Assembly: GCA_014706295.1 (NCBI GenBank)
Contig: JACSVZ010000004.1
Span: 5,200,965-5,264,964, forward strand
Source of the DNA: Lycocorax pyrrhopterus obiensis
Taxonomy: Eukaryota > Chordata > Aves > Passeriformes > Paradisaeidae
Length of the DNA stretch: 64,000 nucleotides
Direction: 5' to 3'
The translations under genes and the position numbers were made by a program. Shown in pieces: positions 46,701-61,700 of the stretch (positions are counted from its first letter, which is position 1; each line of letters begins with the position of its first letter). The notes under the pieces were generated by a model that saw only the letters and a program-made list of their open reading frames with translations, did no database searches and was not told the DNA's origin.

Positions 46701-49700
46701 GTCTCATAAATAATGAAAGGATGGAAGGACAGGGATAACTACTCCAAATAAGCATTTTTAAAAACATGCCCAGAGGTACCTTGGGAATCCATTCCCTTTG
46801 AAGGACCCACCACAACCTTTGGGACTGCCAGCGTGACTCATCCTTCAAGGGGCAAACAGTGATGAATCAAATTAGAGCTTCTGGATTAACCTTTCCCTTC
46901 TCTTCTGGCTGCTCTTAAACACTCTGAAAAGTATGTTCCAAGTGCACAAAGCTTCTGTGTGCAGAACCGCACAGGGTGCTGCACGTGGTTAAACACAGCC
47001 TTGGGAAGGTTCTGTGGCCCAGCTCAGCTTTGTGCAGGACAAGGAGGTGCTGAAGGTGTTTGATAAAGAGCATTACAGCAGGTGCACCCTGCAAGGGCCA
47101 CACAGCATCATCTTATTGTTGCAATTTGCAGTTCTCTTACGTTTTTTGGCAAACAGCCTGAACTCTCCTGTGGGCTTGAAATGAGTGGGCCGAATTCTGT
47201 CCATAACACGTTGTGAAACCCTGCTGACTTCAGAATTTTCTCTGTGTATTTAATGGGTCACAAAAACAAGGAGATGCTGAACTTCAGGGAGCCCATTAAA
47301 TAACACACTCCAAAATGTCCTTTGAAAGGCAACAAAGGACACACACCACAAACTTACCAGCACCTGTAGTCCAAAGAGGCTCCAGAAACCAACAGTGACA
47401 GTTTTTCACGAAATGCCTATTTCATTTCCTTTCTCTATTGTTTTTTTTCTGACCAGACATAGGAAGAACCGTGAAGCAGCCAGTGAACTTCTGATGAGAC
47501 TGAAAGATAACAGGGATCTCCAAAAGTTTCTTCAGGATTGCCAAGAGGTAAATCATGCCCTTTCACTTTTATTGCTGAAAGCTGCATCCTGCAGAAGAGC
47601 ATTCTTACTCCATATTTTATGAGGACTGGAATGCTCAGTCATCCAGTAGTATTTAGTGTGGAATAAACATAAAAAAACCCCTGACCGTACCACTGCAAAA
47701 AAGAATGTTTATTTTCTCATTTCCCATGAACCAAATTTTCTTTTGTCATATAAGCTAAAGACATAGAAAATTGTCGAAAGCAGTGAAGGCTTTTTGCTGT
47801 GGTATAAATTATAACCGTGTGGAATGTGGTGGGATTAGCAGTGCACTTACTAAGAGTTTTGTCTACAGCTGTTCAGATGTATGTGGCCTGGTGCAGGGGA
47901 TTTCAATCATTTCTAGCAAACATTAGTCAGAAGACTAGGAGGTTAAGAATAAAAAAGGAGCAAGATTAAGCTGGGTCATTTATGTGTGATTTACCTGATA
48001 GTTTACGTGTGTTTGAAATTGTTAAGTATTATAACATTTGAAAAAAGAAATTTTTTCCAGATTTTCTAATCGCTTACATGGACTGTTTACACTGAAGAAA
48101 ACATTTTAAAGTTTGGAATAGTCTTGTTCCTAGCACAAGGAATTAATCAAGTAATTTTCAGGTTATTTCATGGAGTACTGGCAGATAATAAAGAGCTTTG
48201 CCTGTGAGGTTTTGATCATAAACTGGGCAAGTGGTGTTTGCTGCTTGGTTGCCTGGATTCAATCTGTTTCCCAGCATTGCATAAGCTGTCTATGAGCTTG
48301 CCTTCAAAGGCTCCTTCCTTGGTAGTTAAAACATGACAGATTAGCAAAAATTCTGCTGTTATTAGCAGCAGCTTCTTCCTTCCTCTGTGACAGCTCTGGT
48401 ACAAAGATCCCCTGGCTCTCGGGGCTCTCCTGGCCTCAGTGTCAGTGTGGGGGTGTTCCTTAGGAGCTGTTTTTTCCCCTATAGCACTGGAAGAAAAAGG
48501 AAAGCATAAAAGCTCTAGTGTTGGCTGCCTGAATGCCTTTCCTCTCCCTTGTTTCTCTCCAGCCACTAAAACGTGGATGTCTCCACCGCATGGTTCAAAG
48601 ACAAACTTACAATTACCCAAATGTCATGGATTCCTCCAATCCTCTTGGAGAGCACATTAACCTTGGTGATAATTGAAGGGCTGTTTCCTGAGAAAACTTA
48701 GAATTTACATCAATATGGGGCCTGCTGACACCTCCATTGGGCTGGAGGGTTTGTGATGGAGCAGTGATGGAGCAGCACGGTCCTGCAGAGTGGAAGGGAG
48801 CCAAGGCAACACCTCCCCCTTGGATTTTTCCTTAACACTGCCTGTGAAGTTGGGAATTGTTAGGGAACAGCTTTGATCCAGTCCCCATTTCACCTGGCAG
48901 TGACCCTTTGGCCTTTCCTGCCCGCTGCTGCTGTAGGGACGGTTTCCCATCTGTGTGTAACTTGAGGAAAGGCAGAGTGTTTTCTGCAGCCCTGCCCTTC
49001 CCAGGGCAGCCACATTGTCACTGTCACCCTGTGCTGAGGTGGTGGTGTGCGTGTGGCCTCCTGCCCCTCGCTCCTTCCTGCAGAGCCAAGGAGCAGCAGG
49101 ATAATGCTCCTCACAGCAGCTCAGCAGTGATAAACCTTCCCTCCGGGGTCACAGGTGAGGGAAAACAGCAGATTTTGTTGTTGTGAGGAGTCAGAAACAC
49201 TGTCACAGGTTAGTCTTGGGGCGCTGCTTTTCTGACTATTTCTTCCACTCATTGATGGGAATGTGTTAAATAAATTTGCCGAGTGAATGAAACACTGACA
49301 GCGAAAAATCCTGAGTGGAGGAGATGTGAACAATGTTAAAATTTAGTTTTCTTTGACTTCCTGCTCTTTCTCAGCTCACCTTTGAGGAGTTTACAGCTGA
49401 TTTTCTCTCTGAGTGCTTGGAAGTCCCAGCACTGTCTGGGCTCATTTCTCCAGGGACATGGTGAAAGCTCTTGGCAAGACTCCGCACTCCAAAGTTTCTG
49501 TCCTGGAGTGTGCTGGCAGGATTTGCCATGTGAGCTGCCCTGCAGGATGGGCTGTGTCAGCTTGGCTCCTGGCACAGTCTGGGAAGTGCAGCAGCACTCG
49601 GAGCCCTCTGCCCTTGCCTTGCTGCTGTCCCAGGCTTGAAAGGGTTTGTCTCTGCATTTCCCTTCCTTTGTGCCGGGCTGGCACTGCAGAGTGGGAGCCA

Positions 49701-52700
49701 AGAGCAGGAACAGGATCTTGTGTACAGGTGCAAAGGATGGGAGGAAGCCTCATCCTCTCCTGGCCTTAACAACTTCTGGAGAAATAAATACTCTAAGTAT
49801 CATTCTGAGGCAATTTAGGGAAATATTTTCTGAAAATCTACTTTAACACTCAAGGTACTGGCTTTTAGTGCCTGTAGCGGTTGCAAACCCCAGATTTTAG
49901 CAGTGAGCCCTTAAATACTTTCTCTGCTTTTCTGTGCTCCAAGGGGTTTATCCCGACAGGCCCTGCCTGTGAGCCACATGTTGTCCCTGTCTTGCCTCCC
50001 CCCAGGTGGTAACAGGAATGATCCAGCCTCTCCTTGGGAAGCACTTTTAAAACCCCAGAAGCCTTAATGCTGTGGCTGAGTAAAAGCAAACAGTGAAAGC
50101 CAAGCAGTGCAATTTGCAGAGCAGAACAGCTGTCTCCTCCCCAGAAAGGCAGGAGTAAAACCACTAATTCTGGGTTATATCCTAATCCCCATGTGGCCTT
50201 TGACTGTTCAGCAGCACAGTAGCCTGTTCTAATGCAAACTTCTGCCTACAAAGCTCTTCACTAATGTGAGCATTTTTCTGTTTAGACTTGATGGGAAGAT
50301 CCAATGAGGAGTTTCTCTGATTGCTCTACGTTTTCCCTTTTTGTGGAAGGTTGCATTTAAGGGACAATTGAAATTTTAAAGGGCAATTGAAAAGAGGCCC
50401 ATGAGTGCTCAGTGGAATTTGTTGCCCTGTGTCCTGAGCACACAGCAGAGGCCTCTGTTCCTCTCCGTTTTGGGCTGCTTGCTCACCCAAGTGCTGTTCT
50501 AGAAACCAAGCTAAGATTTGTTTTGACATTTTCCGCTCTAAATATGCAGAAAATGAACCTTTTCAAATTCTATAAACATTCATGTGAATGTGGTTTTTAT
50601 CCACACCTCAGGGACAGATGAGGCACTCAGACTCACCCTAGGAGGAAATGTGATGTTGGCTGCTAGGATCATTTTCACATTCCATTTGCCCTTGGCAAAT
50701 CAACTGTCTCTTAAAGTATTGGTTTTCTGTAGTGGTGATATGAAAATTGTCCCCAGTGCCTTTGCATTTGCTGAAAATCAGAAAGAAAACAGTCTTGGAT
50801 TTTATATAATGGGAAAAGGAAAGTCTCCAATACCAAAACACTCTTGGAGATTGGACAAATAAACAAATTACTTATGTAAACATATACAGAGAAAAGGCTG
50901 AGGGGAAAAGGTACAAATGTGCTGTGAGTTAATGGTACAAAACCATCTCTACCAATCTCTACAAGACCATCTGACCAATAAGTAGGACAGGTGTCCCTGT
51001 GATGCCTTTCTCTTGCTGTTGAACTGGGTGAGACCTGTGTGTTTGATTTTGCTTATCACAGAGGCGATTCCTTTCTGCTTGAATCGTGGGTTATTTGTAT
51101 ATTGGAGATGGATGTGTGAATTGAACTGTTAAAGAGGCAAATCCTTGACTGAACCCTGAGTAAATCCCTGAGTAAGAGCAGTCTCTGAGTCTCACACAAC
51201 TCTTCTGCAGAGACATCTCTTTACCCTTGATCTGGAGGCATTTTGCATTATTTCACACCAGAAATGTTTCCTTACACCCCCATGTATTTTCCTTTCCAGC
51301 TCTCCCTCTGGATCAATGAGAAGATGCTCACAGCACAGGATATGTCCTATGATGAGGCAAGGAACCTGCACAGCAAGTGGCTGAAGCATCAGGCATTCAT
51401 GGCAGAGCTTGCATCCAACAAAGAGTGGCTGGAGAAGATTGAAAAGGTAAGTAAAGAACACCCAAAAAATACCTTTATCTTTGTCCAGGGTGGTTGTGCA
51501 CCAAGATGGGATCTGCTGCTCTGCAGAACTGGTCCTTAAATCATCCCACAGCTGAGGCTAAAGGAGATTTCTGGTGCATTGTGTCTCCATCCAACCCATT
51601 TTATTCCTCACTGATGTTAAAAGGCTTTTATCCAAGACATTCACTCAGACATTGGCTGAGGAGCCAGTTTAGTTTTGTCTAGTCTTTCCTATGTGCCAGA
51701 AGGAAGGCATAGCCTAAATTTCATACGTGAAGGGTAAGTGGGGCAAATGTTGGGATTGGAGCCAGTAAAGTAGAGGCACTTCCCGGGAAATAACGGAATA
51801 TAGGGAATAGCTGAATTTATTCTCCTGTGCTGCTAAGCTGGTTTTTCATTCATTTAGGACTATAACCAAGCTGCCTTTCCCCATGCAAAATTAGGGCATG
51901 AGGTAAAGTACATCCAGTTTTGTGATTAATTAAGATTCACAGCTCTGTATCAAGTTACTTTGAAGCCTTAATACACTGTGATGAGCTGTACTTTCTCCCC
52001 CATTTCTCCTGTGCAGCTCTGGAGCACTGAGGAGTCTCCTCTTTAGCTCTGACAGTGGGTTTCTGTTCAGTGTAAGTTAGCTTAATTGCTCATTTCCTCT
52101 CCCACTTTGGCACTCCATATCCCATTAGAGGCTTTTCTCTGATCTACAAATAGCAATACCCTTTAATGGTGTAATTAGAAGGCTGCTCTTAGTACTGCAA
52201 GTTCCTTTTTAGTGATGCTAATAATCCTCCTCCTTTGCCTCTGGAAAATCAGATTGCAGCAAAGGACCAGGGTTGTGTACAGAGTTGTGACAGTCCCTGG
52301 ATTAACATTCATACGGAATGTGCTGGGCTGGGGGCAGCATTCCCATCTGCACCCAGGTGGAGAGATAGAAGGAGAATTAGAATAAAGACAATATTTCCCA
52401 AACTCTCCCAGCATTATGCTGGGTGTTCGTGGTTCTCTGGTGATGTGGCCCTTGGAAGCTGGGGCCTCAGGACATGCAGTGTGTGCAGCTCTAGCTCCCT
52501 GCTCCATCCTGCCTGAGCCATAGCCCCAGGAGCTCCCTTCAGGGAACATGTGCAATGGAGAAGAGAAAGGAAGCATTGCTTGACCTTCCCATTGCTAAAA
52601 ACCCCTCTTCCAGGCAGCAGAGGGACCTGGGAGCTGATTTTCTGGAAGGAGTCGCTGGATAATTGGAGATAGAAAATGAGTCGTTGATGCTGCCAGCAGA

Positions 52701-55700
52701 TGAGGAATCCTGAGTGCTTATTAATCAGGATAATTGCCCTAACGGGCTGTGAGTGCTCCCGAGGAGGTACCATTTGGTTGCTCTTTGCTTTGCAGGAGGG
52801 AATGCAGCTCATTGCAGAGAAACCAGAGACCGAGGCCGTGGTGAAGGAGAAGCTGACGGGTCTCCACCAAATGTGGGACGAGCTTGAATCCACCACCCAG
52901 ACCAAGGCTCAGCGTCTCTTTGATGCAAACAAGGCAGAGCTTTTTACCCAGAGCTGTGCAGACCTGGATAAGTGGCTGAATGGTTTGGAGAGCCAAATCC
53001 AGTCAGATGACTACGGAAAAGATCTCACCAGTGTCAACATCCTGTTGAAGAAGCAGCAGGTAAACAGAGCGTGGGGTGCAGTGGGCAGACAGCAGACACC
53101 TGCACTCAAAGGAACAGGCAGACTTTCAGTTTTGGAAAGAAAGAACTGCTTTTCTTTCTTCCTATTCTTTCATGTATCTTTAAGAAGAACAAGAAATATA
53201 TCCAGCATCTGTTCTCCCTTCTGAGGAAGCTGTTGATGTGCCCTAATCGTATCAACAGCTTTCATCCCAGTTTTCAGGACCTTTTTGCCGTGTTTCTGTT
53301 TAGATGCTGGAGAATCAAATGGATGTCCGTAAGAAGGAGATAGAGGAGCTGCAAAGCCAGGCAAGGGCTTTGAGCCAAGAGGGCAAGAGCACAGATGAAG
53401 TCGATGGCAAACGCCTTACCGTGGAAAAGAAATTCTTGGAGCTGCTAGAGCCTTTGAATGAGAGAAAGGCCAACCTGCTGGCCTCCAAAGAGATCCACCA
53501 GTTCAACCGGGATGTGGAAGATGAAATTGTGAGTATTAAAGAAATCCCATTCCCAAGCCAGTAGGACAATGTTGAAATACTGCTGCTTTCTGCAGCTTGT
53601 ACACACCAGCCTCTCTCTGCTGCCCCAGCTGTATTTGGAGTTGGTTGAAATCACATGTTCTCTCTCTTTCAGTTGTGGGTTGGAGAGAGGATGCCCATAG
53701 CTACGTCTACGGATCATGGACACAACCTCCAGACTGTGCAGCTACTAATAAAGAAAAATCAGGTAAGCAGGTGCTGTTAGAGCTCCATACCTGCTATTTC
53801 TCCTTAGTGCTGACTAATTCAGCAAGGAAAGGTTTGGGCTAAAACAATGGGTGCTGTGGTGTGAGCTCATGGCATGTGTTTGGCTGCCCCTCTGGAGTTA
53901 AGACCCCTGACGTGCATTTCCTTTTCATTTGTGCATTGTCTCATCAGTCAATTTTCTCCCATGTAGACCCTTCAGAAAGAAATCCAGGGCCACCAGCCTC
54001 GTATTGATGACATCTTCGAGAGGAGTCAGAACATTATCACAGAGAGCAGCCCCAATGCTGAAGTCATTCAGCAGAGACTTGCAGACTTGAAGCAGCTGTG
54101 GAACCTCCTCATCGAGGAGACGGAGAAGCGCCACAAGCGCCTGGAGGAGTCTCACAGGGCTCAGCAGTATTATTTCGATGCAGCTGAGGCTGAGGCCTGG
54201 ATGAGTGAGCAGGAGCTCTACATGATGTCAGAAGAGAAAGCCAAGGTGAGCAGCTCCACAGTGACCCTACTGTGGGCTTAATTGCTTTGCTGGAGGGAGG
54301 CAGGTGACATAGTTTAATGTGGCACTATGGAATGGTAACATAAACAAATTCAACTTCCTGGTGAAGCCTCAAGTGATCATGGCTTCTATCTGTTCTGACA
54401 TCTCTGATAGTGTGCAGGATAGGCTGTGCTGTGTGGAGCCAGGAAAGCATCCTCACACTGCAGAGGGCAACTCCGTGCCTGCCTTCACTGCAAGGTTAGG
54501 ATTGCCAGTGTAGTCCAGTTAGGTCCAGTTTTCTGTTAGTTTTGAATGACAGCACAATTCACCTGGCTGTGAAACAGGGCCTGGTGGTCAGTCAGCTGCT
54601 ACCACTGTCACCAGCCTTGACTCCCAGTGACCATCAGCTTTGACTCCCAGCTTCAGACTATACTAAAGAGAAAGTATACTCCTGTTTTCCAAGGAGGTGT
54701 TAGTGCTGGAGCTTGTTTGGTATCAACATAAATGCGCCGTGTTCACTGCCCTGATAAAATAAAGCTCAGCTTTGTATCAGGAGAACACATTCCAAAGGTT
54801 CTCAGTTCACTCTCCAGTTAAAAATGGCTTGTTTTCTTTTTTATCTATTGCAAATAGCTCACTGTGCAAAATACTGTATTGAAAAGATTTATTAATATCA
54901 GTTAACACTGAGAGTTGGGGGCTGTTTTTCTTAGCTATAACAGTGCATAAAAAGTTTTGATTGGAACTTCTCCAGGCACTTTGGTGGAGAATCCATTGGC
55001 ATGGGCTGTGTAGGATTTCTTTTCTTTGCCCCATGCTGTTGTTGAGATACCTGACAAGTGGTGTGTCTTAATCTGTTCCATGTTTCTGAGCCCTGCACCA
55101 GTGTTGTGGAAACACACAAAAAGCTTCATAGAAGAGGAAACTCGACATGCTCAATGCCCAGCTGATGTAATTTTGTTCTGCACCCCAGAGGGGTTGATGC
55201 ATTATCTATTTCACTCATTATTTTGCTTTCTGGGGGTACCATTTGCTGTGACGTCAACTGTCCTATACCACTGGCAGAAGGACTTGTCTTCAAGCTGTAC
55301 TTGGGAGCAGCTCCTTATAATTCTTCCTGTCATTTTCTGTCACCCTTGCAGGATGAACAGAGTGCAGTGTCCATGCTGAAGAAACACCAGATTTTGGAAC
55401 AAGCTGTAGAAGATTATGCTGAAACTGTGCACCAGCTTTCAAAGACCAGCAGAACTTTGGTGGCAGATAATCACCCAGAAAGGTATTAACTGCCATTTTT
55501 AATTGGATCGTAGGTTCTTTTAGTAATTCAGTCCCTTCATTGGGTGGTTCTGACACACAAAGACCACAGCAAAGAGTAAGTAGCTCAGAAGCTCATACAG
55601 AGGAAGAGGAGTTCAGCCTCACTCCATTCAAGGTGCATGTTGGACCACCCTGATTTGGCCAGAGACAGGGTCGGTATGTGCAGCTGCTGATTTCTGGTGG

Positions 55701-58700
55701 TTCTGGACACCAGGAGTACCTGTCTGTTGTGTCCCCTGTGCAGGCTGCAGTGTCAGGTCTGCCAGCACTGCTGAACCTCACAGAGGTGGGGCAGTCCTCA
55801 GGGACATGGTCCAGATCTGCTCTTCCAACCAACCTTTATGGCCAGCATGGAAGGTCACAGTCATTAATCCTTCTGCAATGCTCCCCAAGATCTGCCTCTT
55901 TTCTTCGAGATTCCAGCAGAATCAGAACCTGGAATCAGATGCTTTAAACATGGGCACATTAACATCTTACTTTTGGTAAATTTATCTCATCTTTCATAAA
56001 TGGCTTTCCCTGGGGGAGAATTCAGGAAGCTTAAGAACCATTTTGCTGTAAGAGCTGCAGCTCAGCAGACACAATTCTCCACTGGCTTCGGCTACAAGGC
56101 TGATTCCTCTCTGAGGCTGATGTATTTAACTGCTCAGCCTGCACAGGCTGGAAGGTGGCACTGGCCTAGGACAGACACACTGCCTCCGGTGGAAGGTTGT
56201 TGTTTAACTCTAAAGCACTCTCTTGTGGTCATGATGGCTTCTGATGAGAGCAGATTCCTGGCTGAGCTGTCTCAGTACTGGAATAGCATCATCAGCTTTA
56301 CAAGGCAGAGGGAAGGCACTTTGACAGCACTGTATGGCTCAGACAAAATAGAGGCAAAAGATACAGCAAGTAGAAATATTCATCCCTTGTGCAAATGCTG
56401 AGCTTTAGGGGGTAAGAAACCCATGAGTGCTGCTGAACTCTGAAGCAGAGTTTGACTGAAAAGGAACTGCTCCCAGGCTCAGCAGCTCAGATCCTGCCTG
56501 TAGCTTTGGGAGAAGACTCTGGTGTGATCTGTGGCCAGACAAATGGAGAGCTGGACTCCAGCTCCCCTCTCTAAAGCCAGGGGGTTACAGTAGAGGACAG
56601 ACAAGTTTCCCAGCTATTGCTGTCACCTCTGCCAGCAGAGGATCTGTCCAGTGTGTCCAAGTTGAATTCCTGCCTGCAGCAGACGTGCGATCTGTGGATT
56701 AAATACCCCGAACGATTTTATTCCTTGCAGTTTTCCCCTTTTGGTTTTGCTTGCAAAGGCAATGCAGACTCAGTGCTGTTTGGTTTTCCAGCGAGCGCAT
56801 CAGCATGCGCCAGTCCAAGGTGGACAAGCTCTATGCGGGCCTGAAGGACCTCGCTGAGGAGAGGAGGGGCAAGCTGGACGAGAGGCACCGGCTGTTCCAG
56901 CTCAACCGCGAGGTGGACGACCTGGAGCAGTGGATCGCCGAGAGGGAAGTGGTGGCAGGGTCCCACGAGCTGGGCCAGGACTACGAACATGTCACAGTGA
57001 GTCCTTGGAGGAGCCCTCTCTGAGTGCTGCTCACGGAGGGTGGCTGGGCTCACTCAGGTCTCTCTGTAGCCACAGCGCTGCATGAGGCTCTTTCTCTGCC
57101 TTCCAGATGCTGCAGGAGCGGTTCCGGGAATTCGCCCGGGACACCGGGAACATCGGGCAGGAGCGGGTGGACACTGTCAACCACATGGCGGATGAACTCA
57201 TCAACTCCGGCCACTCGGACGCTGCCACAATCGCCGAGTGGAAGGACGGACTCAATGAGGCCTGGGCGGATCTCCTGGAGCTCATTGACACAAGAACACA
57301 GATCCTTGCAGCCTCTTATGAACTGCACAAATTTTACCACGATGCCAAGGAGATCTTAGGACGTATCCAAGACAAACATAAGAAACTGCCTGAGGAGCTT
57401 GGTAGAGACCAAAACACAGTGGAAACACTACAGAGAATGCACACGACGTTCGAGCACGATATCCAGGCCCTGGGCACCCAGGTGTGTGGCAGGTGAACTG
57501 TGGGTGTGGGAACCTGAACTGCAGAGTTTGCTGCTGCCCTTGGCTGCTCCATGGCTGGGAGACAGAGTGCTGCCAGCTGCTTCCCACGTGTAGTGCTGTG
57601 GGAATAACCTCACCTGCATCCTTTTCTTATCTGTCTGTCTGCTGCTCTGCCATTGCATTCAGTTGATTATCTAAAGTAGCAATCTGTAAGTACACGGGCT
57701 TCTGAACATGTTGGCAATTGTTGGATGTTATTCCATTTCCTGTCCTTGGTCGAAGAAGAAATGAGAAAGGCAGAGAGCTTCTGTATTGATTTAAAGTACA
57801 AAATATGAAGGAATGTATAATCCTGGTTGGCTTTTTGAGGTTTAGTTTTGTTTTGGTTGGTCACTTTGGGTTTTTTGGGTTTTAAAAACACCAAAAAGCC
57901 CCAATCAAACCCTTTGTGCCAGGCACTGTTTATTCTTCCTTTCTGAGAGGCAAAGACCTACACAGAGGCTTTCTGACTTGGTTATGAACCTGGGCATTCT
58001 CAATTAAATGTGGCCTTTCTTGGTGCTTCCTAAGAGCAAAAGAGATTTAAAATCCACAGTTCAGGCTAAGGTTTTTAAAAACATCCAAACTTGATCTAAT
58101 TCTGAATCTTTTGAAGCCAAGGTGTGTCAAGTAGAAGGTGGCAGCTGCTCATACAGCAAAGGGGGGATTCTAAATCAAAATACAACATTCAGCTTCCACG
58201 AGGAGAATTTGGGAAGGGAACAAGTTGCTTAAGGAATGGAGGAATTACAACTGACTGTATTTATCCCAGTAGATCAGGAAAGAGCTTTTATGGCCCAGCT
58301 GCCAGCCAATTCTCGGTTATGTAGCAATTTACGCTAAAACAAAGGAGATAGAGCAAGCATTTGATTTTCCAGGTGTTTTACTTTCAGAAGCTGTAGATTT
58401 TATACAGAAAATGGGAGACATTCACAAAACATCTATCCCAGTCTCTCAAAAAGGTAATTATAATCAAGACCTAAATGAAGGAATGTGTAATCACAGTACA
58501 GAGCTGTGGGGAAAGCACTTAGGATAATTTCTGGGTGAAGCAGCCAGAGCACTGAGATAGATCATTATGAGAGAGGCATGGTCTCTGTGCCTGTAGCTAG
58601 AAGGCTGTTTGATTTGGTGCTAAAAAAATAATTATTAGACAAGAACTAATGGAATGTTTCCTGGCTTTAAAAATATGGAAAACAGTCAGGAATTAGCATT

Positions 58701-61700
58701 TGCCACCCCAAGACAGTGTTTGAAAGGAAAAGATTTCTAATAGTAGAAAGTTCTTAACATTTCCAAATTTTCTTCTCTTTGAAGTCATTATCTATGTTTT
58801 TGAAAAATTACCTCTGTCAACTGGAGTAGTGGTTTGGATACAGAGTTCCCAAGTGCCACTGTCACTTGTGTGAGAGGAAGGGAGTTTGATGATGAAAACG
58901 GTCCCCATTTGCCTTGACATGTAACAGTCACTTTGTTTTGGCACCGTGTCTTGCAGTGAGTTCAGGCTGTGGCAAATCTTTGCTATTTCGGGGGTCCCTT
59001 GACCCTACAGTGTTCTCTGAGGGATAATACTGGCTTAGTAACAGCACAGACCTTTCTACTGTCAACAGACCAAGTGCATTTGCAGTGATTTTAGAAAGCC
59101 CCTCAAGTGATGAATTAGCAGATAAGTGTCCCTGTATCTGTGACTCAGGAGTCACAAACCCGCTGATGGCTTTGTCTCTCCCAAACCACCACAGGTGCGA
59201 CAGCTGCAGGAGGATGCAGCGCGCCTCCAGGCTGCCTACGCTGGGGACAAGGCCGATGACATCCAGAAGAGGGAAAACGAGGTCCTAGAGGCATGGAAGG
59301 CACTGCTGGATGCCTGTGAGGGCCGCAGGGTGAGGCTGGTGGACACAGGAGACAAATTCCGCTTCTTCAGCATGGTTCGGGATCTCATGCTCTGGATGGA
59401 AGATGTTATCCGGCAGATAGAAGCCCAGGAAAAGCCAAGGTAATGTGAGGCATCTCTTCTCCATCAGAAGACAAGGCTGAGGAACATCTGTAGGGCTCAG
59501 TATCACTGAGAGTGGCTTTCAGAGCCTGCTGCTGCAGCAACTTGTGGGTAGCTGCTGGAATAATAGCCTTGGAAAATTGTGCCCAAAGAGATTCGGTCTC
59601 ACACTGGGGTTATTTGATCTCTGATTCAGGCCAGAATGGTGCTGTTCCTAAGGAAAGGCTTCCTGAACTACAAAGACAATCTAGGAATCAATTTTTTCCT
59701 CATTGAGTTGTGGGTCAGTTTGAAAATGTAACAGCTGTTAAACCTGAAATCTGTGTTTCTGGTCATTTTAGGGATGTTTCATCCGTGGAGCTCCTCATGA
59801 ACAATCACCAGGGAATTAAAGCAGAAATTGATGCCCGAAATGACAGCTTCACTACGTGCATTGAGCTTGGCAAGTCTCTGCTGGCCAGGAAACACTACGC
59901 ATCTGAGGAGGTACCATGCTCCCTGCATACAGCCATGGGCTCCTGGGGGTTCTTTCCATGGGAGAAACCTGCCCTGTGTCACCCACAGAGGAATAAAGAC
60001 AAGTGTCACCTCAGGGACTGGTGCACTTATGTGCTGCTGGGAAATCAGGGTATAACTTCACTCTGGGAATTCATGGTGGGTAGCGGAGGTGGCATCAAGA
60101 TTTAAAGTGTCATTTTCAGCTCAAAAAGTGCAAAGAAGCTGCTGCACTCCATTCTGTAGGGAATGGCTCTGGGATGGAAAGGTGTCTTCCTTGAGCAAGG
60201 GCAAAGGCGGCTGTGAGACAGCCTGAACTTCCTACAGGGAAACTGGAATGCTGTGGAGAGGCTTGCTAGGGAAATGAGCAAGAAAATGTTTGTGTAGGGA
60301 GTAAATTCAAGGAATGTTAAGAGAACCATATCCAACTGCTTAAAGCCTTGATTTATTTTCTGATATGTCTAGGCCAGAGGACAGAGGCTTAGCCCTTGGT
60401 TCTCCTGCCTCCCTTTGGGGAAGGGAGGATAACCAAACATTGTGAGGCACTTCCCTCTCAGGAAGGGGAGAGCTTCTGCAACAATCCTGAGCAGCACATT
60501 TTGCATTATTTGCTGTAAAAGGGCAGAAGATTCAGTGCCTGATTGCACTATTTACATTTGTTTGCCCATTACATCCTTTTATCAAATACTCTGGGTGCTG
60601 TAGCTTTTCGCAGACACTGAATACTTATGCAAATGTGATATTTTAATGAAAATGTCACATTTATTTATACTTGGAAGAGAAAAGCAGCTGTTGTTTGCAC
60701 GGTGAAGTCACTTCCTGAGGAACTCGTGCAGTGTCTGTCAGTGCAGGGTGGGGGGGAGCTGCTGCCTGGTGCTTGTGTAACAGCCCTGCTCTCTGCTCTC
60801 CATCCAGATCAAGGAAAAGCTCCTGCAGCTGACCGAAAAGAGAAAAGAAATGATTGACAAATGGGAAGACAGATGGGAGTGGCTGAGACTGAGTAAGGAC
60901 ACCCTTGGATTTCTTTTGGGCTAGGCGATATCTAACTCTTCTTTGGGCCTTTCTGGGTGTTGAAAAAACCCTGCAGCTCCTCACTTTTCTGTTACAGTGC
61001 TTAGAAGTGTGTTTATGCTGGAATAGCTGCAAGGTTCACACCTGTTGGTTGTTAAATAATGGAGAATTTGAAACCAAGAAACATGCACCAAAGGTCTTGC
61101 TCTATATGATCAAATTTGGAGCTCAGTGCAGTAGCTCTGCTGTATTTTGCAGGTGTCACATTCCAACTTCTATGCTGAAGTTAGTAGGTTACAGCAGATT
61201 AGAACAAAAATAACACATTAAACTTGCAAAATGAATCTTGCATTTTTCCTTAAAACAAAGCTAACAGGAGAAATTTCTGTCTTTTCAATGATCAGTTTCA
61301 CTGAACTTAGCTAAGGGGAACACTTAGCCAAGTGCATGTACTTTGTTCCCTGAGCTGTGTTTAAGTAAATCCCAGAGCTGCCTGATGACTCCATGATGCT
61401 CTTCTTTGTGACATTAACCGCACTGACACCTGTGCTCTCTTTGCTCAGTTTTGGAGGTGCACCAGTTCTCCAGAGATGCAAGCGTGGCTGAGGCCTGGCT
61501 GCTGGGACAGGAGCCCTACCTGTCCAGTCGTGAAATAGGGCAGAGCGTCGATGAGGTGGAAAAATTAATCAAGCGGCACGAAGCGTTTGAGAAGTCCGCA
61601 GCTACCTGGGACGAGAGGTTTGCAGCGCTGGAAAGACTGACCACGGTGAGTGTCTGAACCTCCCTGGTCGTTCCTCTTGGCTGATGGCTTGGAATAACTG

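Larger units (their letters stand above)
59440..61448 (+). other. SPTBN1: Introns 26-28 (332, 897 and 556 bases)
   Basis: Introns at 59440-59771, 59911-60807 and 60893-61448, all GT-AG. No repeats or other features are recognised. Confidence 0.88.
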
